From Gallaecimonas pentaromativorans (GTDB lineage Bacteria > Pseudomonadota > Gammaproteobacteria > Enterobacterales > Gallaecimonadaceae), in NCBI RefSeq assembly GCF_003751625.1, contig NZ_RJUL01000004.1, positions 62,001 to 126,000 of the forward strand: a DNA stretch of 64,000 bases, in the 5' to 3' direction. Made by a program: the position numbers and the translations under genes. Positions 17,839-25,715 of the stretch are shown here, one piece after another. The notes under the pieces are model-generated. The model had not been told where the DNA came from. It saw only the letters and a program-made list of their open reading frames with translations, and ran no database searches. Each line of letters starts with the position of its first letter. Positions within the stretch are counted from its first letter, which is position 1.

Positions 17839-18538
17839 ACTTCTCAAAATTGGCGACCTTGCCGAGCGCAGCGGCGTATTGCCGGTGACCCTGCGGGCCT
17901 GGGAGCGCCGTTACGGGCTGCTAAAGCCCCAGCGCACCGCCAAGGGCCATCGGCTTTACCCAGCCAGCGAGCTGGCCAAGGTGGCGCAAATTCGCCAGTA
18001 CCTGGCCATGGGCGTTAGCCTCAGCGATATCAAAACCTTGCTGGCCGGGCTTGGTGAGCCGGTGGTAACACCACTTGCCGAACCGGTATTGGCTCTGGCG
18101 CAAAGCCTGAATGTCAAAGCTCTTCGCCAAACCCTCGATAACCTGTTGAAAGAGCAGCCCTTGGGGCTGTTGTGCGAGGCGCTCTGGCAGCAGCTTCAGC
18201 AGTGGCCAAAGGGGCCTTTCTCAAGCGCCGGCCAAGGGCTTTTAGAGGCCGAACTTAGCCTGCGCCTTAGCGCCATCAGCCGTTTGCAGCAGCCGCAAAA
18301 AAGGCCGGTTGCGCTGTTGGCCGGCACTATGGCGCCGCTGTGGCGGTTGATGGTGCTGGCACTGTTGTCTCAGCGCTATCAGGTGGTGGACTTGGGGCCT
18401 CACTTTTCTGACCGCGAGCTGCAACTGGCCCTTAATGCCATCGAGCACCAGCAGCTATATCTCGGTGCCATCAAAGGCTCGCTGCCGGCCCACCAATCGG
18501 TGCTGCCGGGCGCCTTTTCTCTCAAGGAGTGGTTATGA
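17828..18538 (+). CDS. MerR-family regulator, class II LitR-like (no visible B12 motif)
   Basis: A 236-residue protein. The N-terminal winged helix covers about 5-75 (KIGDLAERSGVLPVTLRAWERRYGLL; the RAWERRYGL helix is shared with CarA/CarH/LitR). The C-terminal part (about 80-230) resembles the CarH-like helical and cobalamin-binding region, but no DxHxxG motif is visible and the domain is short. This fits class II LitR proteins, which lack B12 and answer to light through partners. Genes around it (phrB, SDR, FAD oxidoreductase, cfa) match known LitR targets. Likely represses its own operon through the repeat at 16853-16878. Confidence 0.8.
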   Translation: MDSELLKIGDLAERSGVLPVTLRAWERRYGLLKPQRTAKGHRLYPASELAKVAQIRQYLAMGVSLSDIKTLLAGLGEPVVTPLAEPVLALAQSLNVKALRQTLDNLLKEQPLGLLCEALWQQLQQWPKGPFSSAGQGLLEAELSLRLSAISRLQQPQKRPVALLAGTMAPLWRLMVLALLSQRYQVVDLGPHFSDRELQLALNAIEHQQLYLGAIKGSLPAHQSVLPGAFSLKEWL

Positions 18539-19923
18539 CCGCCCTGGTCTGGTTTCGAAACGATCTTCGCAGCATCGACAACACAGCCCTTAGCCGCGCC
18601 ATGGAGGCTGGGGAGGCGAGGGCGCTTTTTATCGCTACCCCCGGCCAGTGGCAGCACCACCACATGGCGCCGGTTAAATTGCGGCTTATCAATCATGCCG
18701 TGGATAACCTTGGCGAGCATTTGGCCAAGGCTGGGGTGAGGCTCGATGTGCTGGTGGTGGAAGATTTTGCCGCCGTGCCAGCCGCCCTTGCCACGTATTG
18801 CCGCGAGCATCAGGTATCAGCTCTTTATGCCAACCGCGAGTATCTGGTCAACGAGCTGGCCCGAGACAACGCCGTGGCCGAGACTCTGGCTTGCCCCTGT
18901 TATTTTCTGGACGATGCCCTGCTGGCCCCCCCCGGCTCGGTACTTACCCAACAGGGCGAGCCCTATAAGGTGTTTACCCCCTTTAAAAAGCAGCTCAAAG
19001 ACCGCTTGTTGCAACACCTGGGGCAGGTACAGCCGAGGTTGAAGGGCGATGCCATCGAGCCGCCAACAAAGGCGGTCTTCTCAAGCCCCGATTGTGACGC
19101 ATTGTTGGAAGGTTGGCCGCTGGATGAAGACGCGGCGCTTTTAGCCATGCGCCGTTTTGTCACTGAACGGGCGGCTGATTACAAGACCGAGCGCGATTTT
19201 CCCAGCCTCGATACCACCTCAAGGTTGTCGGCGGCGCTCTCCATCGGCCTTATCTCGGTGCGCCAATGCCTGTGGCGGCTTTTGCACGAGCACGGCGATG
19301 CAGTCTGGGATGACGCCTCCGGCCCCGGCACCTGGCTTAATGAGCTGATTTGGCGCGACTTTTACCAGCATGTGGCCTGGCATTTCCCCCGGGTGGTCAA
19401 AGGCCGGGCCTTCCAGGCCGATACCGACGCCATTGCCTGGTCTTATAACGAGGCGGCGTTCAAAGCCTGGTGTGAAGGGCGGACCGGCTATCCCATCGTC
19501 GATGCCGCCATGCGCCAACTGGTGGCCACCGGATGGATGCACAACCGGCTGCGGATGATCGCCGCCTCCTTCTTGGTCAAGGATCTGCAGCTCGACTGGC
19601 GCCTGGGGGAAACCTTTTTTATGCGCCATCTTATTGATGGCGATTTTGCCGCCAACAACGGCGGTTGGCAGTGGGCGGCCAGCACCGGCACCGATGCGGC
19701 GCCGTATTTTCGCATCTTTAATCCCACCGAGCAGGGCAAACGCTTTGATCCTAAAGGGCAATTCATCCGTAACTGGGTACCGGAGCTGCAAAGCGTGAGC
19801 GACAAATATTTGTTTGAGCCAGCCGCTTACCCCGGCGCACTCGACTACCCGCAGCCCATCGTCAATCACAAAGAGGCAAGGCTGAAAACCCTGGCCCTGT
19901 TCAAGGCCATCAAGGAGGGCTGA
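18535..19923 (+). CDS. phrB: Deoxyribodipyrimidine (CPD) photolyase, class I
   Basis: A 462-residue protein. The N-terminal Rossmann antenna domain starts ALVWFRNDLRSIDNTAL. The C-terminal FAD-binding domain has FPSLDTTSRLSAALSIGLIS, WLNELIWRDFYQHVAWHFPRV (cut here), CEGRTGYPIVDAAMRQL, and GGWQWAASTGTDAAPYFRIFNP, the CPD-photolyase signature. It uses blue light to split cyclobutane pyrimidine dimers. The ATG at 18535 overlaps the merR stop (ATGA) and has AAGGAG upstream; a GTG two codons earlier is less likely. Confidence 0.95.
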   Translation: MTALVWFRNDLRSIDNTALSRAMEAGEARALFIATPGQWQHHHMAPVKLRLINHAVDNLGEHLAKAGVRLDVLVVEDFAAVPAALATYCREHQVSALYANREYLVNELARDNAVAETLACPCYFLDDALLAPPGSVLTQQGEPYKVFTPFKKQLKDRLLQHLGQVQPRLKGDAIEPPTKAVFSSPDCDALLEGWPLDEDAALLAMRRFVTERAADYKTERDFPSLDTTSRLSAALSIGLISVRQCLWRLLHEHGDAVWDDASGPGTWLNELIWRDFYQHVAWHFPRVVKGRAFQADTDAIAWSYNEAAFKAWCEGRTGYPIVDAAMRQLVATGWMHNRLRMIAASFLVKDLQLDWRLGETFFMRHLIDGDFAANNGGWQWAASTGTDAAPYFRIFNPTEQGKRFDPKGQFIRNWVPELQSVSDKYLFEPAAYPGALDYPQPIVNHKEARLKTLALFKAIKEG

Positions 19924-20351
19924 TGGACGCCGCACTGACCCGGTTCTTAGAGACCTACCAGCGCCTGGACAAGCACAATCTGGCAAGCCTTGGCGATATT
20001 TACGCCAAGGGTGTGCTGTTTGAAGATCCCGCCCATCGCCTGCAGGGCCTGGCGGCGCTGCAAGGTTACTTTGCTTCGTTGTATGAAAACGTCAGTGCCG
20101 TGCAATTTGCCTATGCCGCGCCTTGGCTGCACGGCGAAAAGGCCCAGGTGCAATGGACCATGACCTTAACCCACCCGCGCCTTGCCGGTGGCCGGCCGGT
20201 GGCGGTGGAAGGGGTCAGCCTGCTGCGCTTTGCCGGCTCCGGCAAGGTGGAGCATCACCGGGATTACTTTGACTTGGGCGCCATGCTTTACGAGCAGCTG
20301 CCGCTGTTGGGCCCGGTAGTCAAAGCCGTTAAACGCAGGCTCGCCTCATGA
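19923..20351 (+). CDS. NTF2-like (SnoaL/DUF4440 fold) protein
   Basis: A 142-residue cone-shaped NTF2-like domain. It starts with LTRFLETYQRLDKHNLASLGDIYA and has FEDPAHRLQGLAALQGYF, the pattern of 'nuclear transport factor 2 family' proteins next to phrB in many proteobacteria. The fold often serves as a small-molecule-binding or isomerase domain; no substrate is known. It starts inside the phrB stop (TGATG) and ends in an ATGA overlap with the SDR gene, so translation is coupled. Confidence 0.8.
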   Translation: MDAALTRFLETYQRLDKHNLASLGDIYAKGVLFEDPAHRLQGLAALQGYFASLYENVSAVQFAYAAPWLHGEKAQVQWTMTLTHPRLAGGRPVAVEGVSLLRFAGSGKVEHHRDYFDLGAMLYEQLPLLGPVVKAVKRRLAS

Positions 20352-21067
20352 AAGTGCTGATAACGGGCGCCACCTCCGGCATTGGTTGGCAACTGGCCCA
20401 CGATTATCTGGACGAAGGCCACGACGTTATCGCCGTAGGCCGCAAGCGTCAGGCCCTGGCGGTGCTTAAAGACAAGGGCGCCAAGGTGCTGGCACTGGAT
20501 TTAACCGACCGACAGGCAACCCTCGACGGCCTGGCTGGGCTTGGCCCACTCAACCTTGCCATCCTCAACGCCGGCACCTGTGAATACCTCGATATGCCCG
20601 ATTTCGACTCGGCCGCCTTTATCCGGGTGATGCGGGCCAATGTGGAGTCCATGGCCATTTCCATCGAAGGGGTGCTGCCCTGCCTTATCGGTTGTGAAGG
20701 GGCAAGATTAGTGGGGGTGGCTTCGGCGGCTGCCTACCTTCCCTTGCCAAGGGCCGAAGCCTACGGCGCCTCCAAGGCGGCTATTCGCTACCTGTTCGAC
20801 ACCCTGGATATCACTCTTGCTCGCCAGGGGGTGGCGGTGAGCACCGTGTTCCCGGGGTTTGTCAAAACCCCCTTAACCGACAAAAACGACTTTGCCATGC
20901 CGATGCAGCTTTCTGCCCAAGACGCGGCGCGCTACATCCGCCGGGGCATCGACAAGGGCCAGCGCCATATTCACTTTCCCAAAGCCTTTACCTGGACCCT
21001 GCAACTCTTGGGGCTACTGCCTCAGGGACTGTGGCGCCGGCTTGCCAAAAGGATGATAAAAGCATGA
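20348..21067 (+). CDS. Short-chain dehydrogenase/reductase
   Basis: A 239-residue classical SDR. It has the cofactor motif TGATSGIG (residues 6-13), NAG (about 79-81), the catalytic Ser (SAAAYLP) and YGASK (about 139-143). An R/K after beta-2 (GRKRQAL) suggests NADPH. A C-terminal segment (FTWTLQLLGLLPQGLWRRL) could attach to the membrane. It belongs to the conserved phrB-cfa cluster, where its lipid or isoprenoid substrate is unknown. ATGA overlaps join it to genes on both sides. Confidence 0.88.
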   Translation: MKVLITGATSGIGWQLAHDYLDEGHDVIAVGRKRQALAVLKDKGAKVLALDLTDRQATLDGLAGLGPLNLAILNAGTCEYLDMPDFDSAAFIRVMRANVESMAISIEGVLPCLIGCEGARLVGVASAAAYLPLPRAEAYGASKAAIRYLFDTLDITLARQGVAVSTVFPGFVKTPLTDKNDFAMPMQLSAQDAARYIRRGIDKGQRHIHFPKAFTWTLQLLGLLPQGLWRRLAKRMIKA

Positions 21068-22296
21068 AACGTATTGCCGTTGTGGGGTCCGGTATCGCCG
21101 GCATGACTGCTGCCTATTACTTGTCGCGCCAGCATCAGGTGAGTCTCTTTGAAGCAGGCACCCGCCTTGGGGGCCACACCCATACCGTGGACGTGGCGGT
21201 CGATGGCGAGAAGAGCGCCATCGACACCGGCTTTATCGTCTTTAACGACCGCACCTATCCCAACTTCCGGCGGCTGCTGGCCGAGCTGGGGGTGGCCTAT
21301 CAGCCCACCGAGATGAGCTTTTCGGTGCGTAATGACGGCGCCAACCTCGAATACAACGGCCATAGCCTTCGCACCCTCTTTGCCCAAAAGCGCAACCTGC
21401 TGCGCCCGGCATTTTGGCGCCTTATTCGCGACATCTTGCGCTTTAACAAGGCGGCCAAGCTGGAGGCCGCCAAAAGCGGCAGCCAAACCCTGGGCGACTT
21501 CCTAGCCGAGGGGCAATTCGGGCCGCTTTTTATCGACAACTACCTGCTGCCCATGGGCGCTGCCATCTGGTCCATGGGGCTCGATGAAATGCGCGATTTC
21601 CCGCTGAGCTTTTTTGCCCGCTTTTTTGAAAACCATGGCCTTTTGGATGTGGCCAACCGGCCGCAATGGTTCACCATCGTAGGCGGCTCGCGCCAATATA
21701 TAGCGCCGCTGACGGCGCCTTTTAAAGACAATATTCACCTAGCGACCCCCATCAACCGTATCGAGCGCCTAGGCGGGCAGGTGCGGCTTATCAGCGACGG
21801 CAAGGATTGGCTGTTCGACGAGGTGGTGCTGGCCTGCCATGCCGATCAGGCCCTGGCCATGTTGGCGGCGCCGAGCGCGGCGGAAAACCAGGTGCTTGGC
21901 GCCCTGGGCTTTAACGACAACGACGTGGTGCTGCACCTGGATACCGGTCATTTACCCAAGCGCCAAGCAGCCTGGGCCAGCTGGAATTACCGCATGGGCC
22001 GCAGCCGCCAAAAGGCGGTGCTGACCTACCAGATGAACATCCTGCAATGCCTGGATAAGCGCCACCAATACCTGGTGACCCTAAACGACGAAGTGGATGA
22101 GGCCAAGGTGCTGGGCCGTTACCGTTACAGTCACCCGGTTTACACTTTGGCGGCCATCAAGGCCCAGCAGCAGTGGCGCGATATCTCCGGTGTCGACGGG
22201 GTGCATTACTGCGGCGCCTATTGGTTTAACGGCTTTCATGAAGATGGTGTCAATAGCGCCCTGAGGGTATGCAGCGCTCTTGGAGTGAGCCCATGA
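21064..22296 (+). CDS. FAD-dependent amine-oxidase-like oxidoreductase
   Basis: A 410-residue flavoprotein. The N-terminal dinucleotide motif VVGSGIAGMTAAYYLS (from about residue 5) is followed by EAGTRLGGHTHTVDV and a C-terminal CGAYWFNGFHEDGVNSAL that closes the FAD site. It matches the 'NAD(P)/FAD-dependent oxidoreductase' found beside DUF1365 and cfa genes. In Rhodobacter comparable genes belong to the singlet-oxygen regulon, and a fatty-acyl desaturase/oxidase role has been described for related furan fatty acid pathways. Which step this one performs is inference. Start at 21064 by ATGA overlap. Confidence 0.85.
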   Translation: MKRIAVVGSGIAGMTAAYYLSRQHQVSLFEAGTRLGGHTHTVDVAVDGEKSAIDTGFIVFNDRTYPNFRRLLAELGVAYQPTEMSFSVRNDGANLEYNGHSLRTLFAQKRNLLRPAFWRLIRDILRFNKAAKLEAAKSGSQTLGDFLAEGQFGPLFIDNYLLPMGAAIWSMGLDEMRDFPLSFFARFFENHGLLDVANRPQWFTIVGGSRQYIAPLTAPFKDNIHLATPINRIERLGGQVRLISDGKDWLFDEVVLACHADQALAMLAAPSAAENQVLGALGFNDNDVVLHLDTGHLPKRQAAWASWNYRMGRSRQKAVLTYQMNILQCLDKRHQYLVTLNDEVDEAKVLGRYRYSHPVYTLAAIKAQQQWRDISGVDGVHYCGAYWFNGFHEDGVNSALRVCSALGVSP

Positions 22297-23021
22297 CCAG
22301 CGCCCTTTACACCGGCCAGGTACGCCACCGCCGGCATCTGCCCAAGGTGCATGGCTTTAGCTACCCCTTTTTCATGTGGTATCTCGACTTAGACGAGCTA
22401 CCGGGCGAGGAGGGCCGCTGGTTCTCTTGCCGCCGCTTTGCCCTGGCGCGGTTTTACCGCCCCGATTACCTCGGCGCCCCAGACCTGCCCCTGGCCGATG
22501 CCCTGCGAGAAACCTGGCAGTCGCAAACCGGCAGCGCCCCCGAGGGTAAGGTGTATGGCCTTTTAAACCTGCGCACCCTGGGCCTTTACTTCAGCCCGGT
22601 TAATTTCTATTACGGCTTTGACGGCCATGGCGAGCTCACCCATTTTTTGGCCGAGGTGTCCAACACCCCCTGGAATGAGCGCCACTGCTACGGCCACCGG
22701 GTGGTGGATGGCAAGTTGCCGGATCACCCCAAGGTCTTTCACGTATCCCCCTTTAACCCCCTAGAGCAGCAGTACCGCTGGCGTATCAAGGCTCCCGGTG
22801 AGCAGCTTTTTGTGCACCTTGAGAACCATGACCCCCGTGGCCACGTATTTGATGCAACCCTGGCCTTAAAGCGCCATGCGCTGAGCCGCCAGCATATTCG
22901 CCGCCAGTTGCTGCGCCGCCCGGTAATGACCCTGACCGTGGTATTGGGCATCTACTGGCAGGCCCTCAAACTCGCCATCAAAGGCCTCAAATTTTACAGC
23001 CATCCCAAGGAGACGGCATGA
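22293..23021 (+). CDS. DUF1365 family protein
   Basis: A 242-residue protein. RHRRHLPKVHGFSYPFFMWYLDLDEL at the N-terminus (cut: RHRRHLPKVHGFSYPF), VYGLLNLRTLGLYFSPVNFYY, and the central EVSNTPWNERHCY with HPKVFHVSPFNP are hallmarks of DUF1365. The family almost always sits between the FAD oxidoreductase and the cfa-like gene and is thought to act in the same lipid modification; the reaction is unknown. A C-terminal hydrophobic helix (about 215-232) may bind the membrane. Start at 22293 by ATGA overlap; an ATG 24 bases upstream is rejected. Confidence 0.9.
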   Translation: MTSALYTGQVRHRRHLPKVHGFSYPFFMWYLDLDELPGEEGRWFSCRRFALARFYRPDYLGAPDLPLADALRETWQSQTGSAPEGKVYGLLNLRTLGLYFSPVNFYYGFDGHGELTHFLAEVSNTPWNERHCYGHRVVDGKLPDHPKVFHVSPFNPLEQQYRWRIKAPGEQLFVHLENHDPRGHVFDATLALKRHALSRQHIRRQLLRRPVMTLTVVLGIYWQALKLAIKGLKFYSHPKETA

Positions 23022-24259
23022 CTGAACCAGTAGCCGCGGCCATTGCCGCCGACCTTCCGCTTTCGCAGCGCCTTGCCCGCAAAATCGTGCTGGGGCTCTT
23101 GGCCAAGCTGGAGTACGGCACCTTGCGGGTAAAAGACGGTGAAGCCGAGCTGCAATTTGGCAGCGGCCAGCCGGTGGCAACCCTTGAAGTGCTGGACAGC
23201 GCCTTTTACCCGCAGCTACTTCTTGGCGGCTCCATTGGCGCCGGGGAGGCTTATATTGCCGGGCTGTGGCGCTCAGACGATCTCACCAGTCTGGTGCGAG
23301 TCATGGTGCTCAACCTGCCGCTTTTGGACAGCCTTGAGCGGCGCCTGGGGTGGGTCACCTGGCCGCTGCAGCGGCTCAAACACCTTGTTAACCGCAATAG
23401 CCGCCAGGGCTCGAAAAAGAACATTCTTGCTCACTACGACCTGGGCAATGTGCTCTACAAAAGCTTTTTGGACCCGAGCCTGATGTATTCCTCGGCCCTC
23501 TATCCCCACGCCGAGGCGAGCCTTGAAGAGGCCCAGCAGCATCGGCTGGATGTGATTTGCCAAAAGCTGGACCTTAAACCGGGTGACCATCTGCTTGAGA
23601 TAGGCACCGGCTGGGGCGGCCTTGCCCTTCATGCGGCCAGGCACTTTGGCTGCAAGGTCACCACCACTACCATCTCCGATGCTCAGTTCCAAGAAGCGAG
23701 GGAGCGGGTAAAAGAGGCCGGGCTTGAAGGGCAAATTACCTTGCTGACCCAGGATTATCGCGACCTAGACGGTCAGTACGACAAGCTGGTCAGCATCGAG
23801 ATGATTGAAGCGGTAGGGCACCGCTACCTGCCGGCCTTTTTTGAAAAGTGCCAGTCCTTGCTTAAACCCGACGGCGTGATGCTGCTCCAAGCCATCACCA
23901 TCAGCGACCAACGCTACGACAGCTATGCGCGCTCAGTGGATTTTATCCAGCGTTACATCTTCCCCGGTGGCTGCCTGCCGTCTAACAGCCGAATGCTGGG
24001 CCTGATGGCCAGGCACACCGACTTTGTGGTGCGCGACCTCAAAGACTTTGGCTTTGATTACGCCCGCACTCTAAAAGAGTGGCGCCAGCGTTTTCATCAC
24101 GGCTTTGAAGGGCTGCGCCCCCATGGCTTTGACGAGCGCTTCAAGCGGCTGTGGGACTACTACCTCTGCTACTGCGAAGGGGGGTTTTGGGAGCGGGCCA
24201 TCTCGGTGGTGCATCTGGTGGCCACCCGCCCCGGTAACAGGCAATGCATTGGCTGCTAA
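23018..24259 (+). CDS. cfa: Cyclopropane-fatty-acyl-phospholipid synthase family SAM methyltransferase
   Basis: A 413-residue protein. A lipid-binding N-domain (about 1-135) precedes the catalytic domain with HYDLGNVLYKSFLDPSLMYS (about 139-158), the SAM motif LEIGTGWGGLALHAA (about 193-207) and QAITISDQRYDSY. Cfa enzymes transfer a methylene from SAM to cis double bonds of membrane phospholipids; close relatives (UfaM) instead methylate diunsaturated chains on the way to furan fatty acids. Placement in the phrB-SDR-FAD-DUF1365 cluster leaves both possible. It overlaps DUF2878 by 16 bases. Confidence 0.88.
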   Translation: MTEPVAAAIAADLPLSQRLARKIVLGLLAKLEYGTLRVKDGEAELQFGSGQPVATLEVLDSAFYPQLLLGGSIGAGEAYIAGLWRSDDLTSLVRVMVLNLPLLDSLERRLGWVTWPLQRLKHLVNRNSRQGSKKNILAHYDLGNVLYKSFLDPSLMYSSALYPHAEASLEEAQQHRLDVICQKLDLKPGDHLLEIGTGWGGLALHAARHFGCKVTTTTISDAQFQEARERVKEAGLEGQITLLTQDYRDLDGQYDKLVSIEMIEAVGHRYLPAFFEKCQSLLKPDGVMLLQAITISDQRYDSYARSVDFIQRYIFPGGCLPSNSRMLGLMARHTDFVVRDLKDFGFDYARTLKEWRQRFHHGFEGLRPHGFDERFKRLWDYYLCYCEGGFWERAISVVHLVATRPGNRQCIGC

Positions 24260-24723
24260 ACCTGCTGCTCTATCAAGGCGCCTGGTTGGTCGCGGTGCTG
24301 GCCAAAAGCGCCTGGCCGGTGTTGGCAATATTGGCGCTGCACCTGTGGCTCAGCAACCAGCGCCGGGCCGATAGTCGGCTGATGCTGCTTTACATGTTCA
24401 TCGGCGCTCTGGTTGACGGCAGCTTAAGCCTGCTGGGGCTCTTTGATTTCGGCCCCGGGGTCTATTTAGTGCCGCTGTGGCTTGTTGCCCTTTGGGCGGC
24501 TCTTGCCATGCTCCCCAACCATAGCCTTGCCTGGCTCAAAGGCAGGCTTTGGCTCAATGTCTTGCTGGGCGCCCTGGCCGGGCCCTTGGCCTATTGGGGC
24601 GGGGTGCGCCTGGGGGCGGCCCAGTTTGGTTGGCCTTTAATGCCAGCCATAGCCACCCTGGCTTTGGTGTGGGCGGGTTTATGGCCCGGTTTGATGGCGC
24701 TGGCAAAGCGGGAGGCGGTATGA
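24244..24723 (+). CDS. DUF2878 inner-membrane protein
   Basis: A 159-residue protein with about five hydrophobic segments (7-35, 47-60, 73-88, 101-117, 130-150) and WPVLAILALHLWLSNQRRADSRLM near the N-terminus (cut: WPVLAILALHLWLS). It matches DUF2878, a membrane family tied to the phrB-cfa cluster. Role unknown. It starts within the end of cfa and ends in an ATGA overlap, so it is part of the same translation-coupled operon. Confidence 0.82.
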   Translation: MHWLLNLLLYQGAWLVAVLAKSAWPVLAILALHLWLSNQRRADSRLMLLYMFIGALVDGSLSLLGLFDFGPGVYLVPLWLVALWAALAMLPNHSLAWLKGRLWLNVLLGALAGPLAYWGGVRLGAAQFGWPLMPAIATLALVWAGLWPGLMALAKREAV

Positions 24724-25166
24724 GAACGCTGTGGCTTTTATGCCTGCTGGCCATGCCAGCCTTAGGGCAGTGGCAGCTTAAAGGGCAGGGCCGCTTTGAG
24801 TATCTTTTTTGGGATATCTACGACGCCCGCTATTACACCGGTCCGGAGGCCCAGGCGCTTTCGCTTCATTATTTACGGGACATCAAGGGCCAGGACATCG
24901 TCAAGCAAACCGCCAAAGAGTGGCGCCATCTTGGCCTTTATCGCCAACCTTGGCTGGACTGGTTTGCCGAGTATTGCCCTGATGTGAAAAAGGGCGACAC
25001 CCTGCGCCTGGAAGTTACCCAAAGTGAAAGCCGCTTTTATCTCAACGGTGAGCTGCTGGCCAGCAACGCCGACCCTGACTTTGGCCCGGTCTTTCTGGCC
25101 ATTTGGCTGTCGCCCAAAACCCGGGCCCCTGAACTACGCCTGGCACTGCTGGGCAAGGAGGATTGA
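24720..25166 (+). CDS. Chalcone isomerase-like exported protein
   Basis: A 148-residue protein with a short signal peptide (MRTLWLLCLLAMPALG). The mature part GQGRFEYLFWDIYDARYYTG, then LSLHYLRDIKGQDIVKQTAKEW, fits the bacterial 'chalcone isomerase family' protein of this cluster. That fold binds fatty acids or other lipids rather than flavonoids in bacteria. Periplasmic location is predicted. The ATG at 24720 overlaps the DUF2878 stop; longer upstream reading (from 24549) is rejected because it overlaps DUF2878 and lacks a signal peptide at its start. Confidence 0.85.
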   Translation: MRTLWLLCLLAMPALGQWQLKGQGRFEYLFWDIYDARYYTGPEAQALSLHYLRDIKGQDIVKQTAKEWRHLGLYRQPWLDWFAEYCPDVKKGDTLRLEVTQSESRFYLNGELLASNADPDFGPVFLAIWLSPKTRAPELRLALLGKED

Positions 25167-25684
25167 TGCGCGTTTTATTACTAAGCCTTTGCCTACTGCT
25201 GGGGGGCTGCGCCGCCGGCATCGAGGATTACCAAGGCACTAAGCCTGCCCTTGAGCTGGATAAATTCTTTAACGGCAAGGTGCTGGCCCATGGCATGTTC
25301 CAAGACTACAGCGGCAAGGTCATCAAACGCTTCACCGTGGTGGTTGAGGGTAAATGGCAGGGCAACACCGGCACCTTGGATGAGCACTTTACCTACAGTG
25401 ACGGCAGCACCCAGCGCCGGGTCTGGACACTCGAAAAACTGCCCGGCGGCCAATACCAGGGCCAGGCCAGCGACGTGATAGGCACCGCCAAGGGCAAAGC
25501 GGTGGGTATGGCCTTTCAGTGGGGCTACACCTTGCGCCTGACCATGGATGACGGCGACACCCTGGATGTGACCATGGACGATTGGATGTACCAGCTCGAT
25601 GAGCGGCATTTGATGAACCGCACCACCATGAAAAAGTTCGGCCTGGCGGTGGGGGAAGTCACGCTCTTTTTCGAAAAGCAGTAA
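25166..25684 (+). CDS. DUF3833 family lipoprotein
   Basis: A 172-residue protein with a lipoprotein signal peptide ending LLGGC (Cys about 16). The mature part FFNGKVLAHGMFQDYSGKVIKRF, then TVVVEGKW, and VIGTAKGKAVGMAFQW are characteristic of DUF3833. It is a lipocalin-like envelope protein and the last gene of the ybgA-to-DUF3833 run. Its ATG overlaps the preceding stop (TGATG). No clear terminator follows; the next gene starts 31 bases later and may be read through or have its own promoter. Confidence 0.88.
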   Translation: MRVLLLSLCLLLGGCAAGIEDYQGTKPALELDKFFNGKVLAHGMFQDYSGKVIKRFTVVVEGKWQGNTGTLDEHFTYSDGSTQRRVWTLEKLPGGQYQGQASDVIGTAKGKAVGMAFQWGYTLRLTMDDGDTLDVTMDDWMYQLDERHLMNRTTMKKFGLAVGEVTLFFEKQ

Positions 25685-25701
25685 AATGGCCGGCCGTTAC
25701 G

Positions 25702-25707
25702 TATAAT
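25702..25707 (+). promoter_or_regulatory. Possible -10 element before the methyltransferase gene
   Basis: A consensus TATAAT lies 9 bases before the ATG at 25716, but no good -35 is placed 16-18 bases upstream and a start this close would give a nearly leaderless mRNA. Weak candidate. Confidence 0.25.
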
Positions 25708-25715
25708 GCGCCGCC

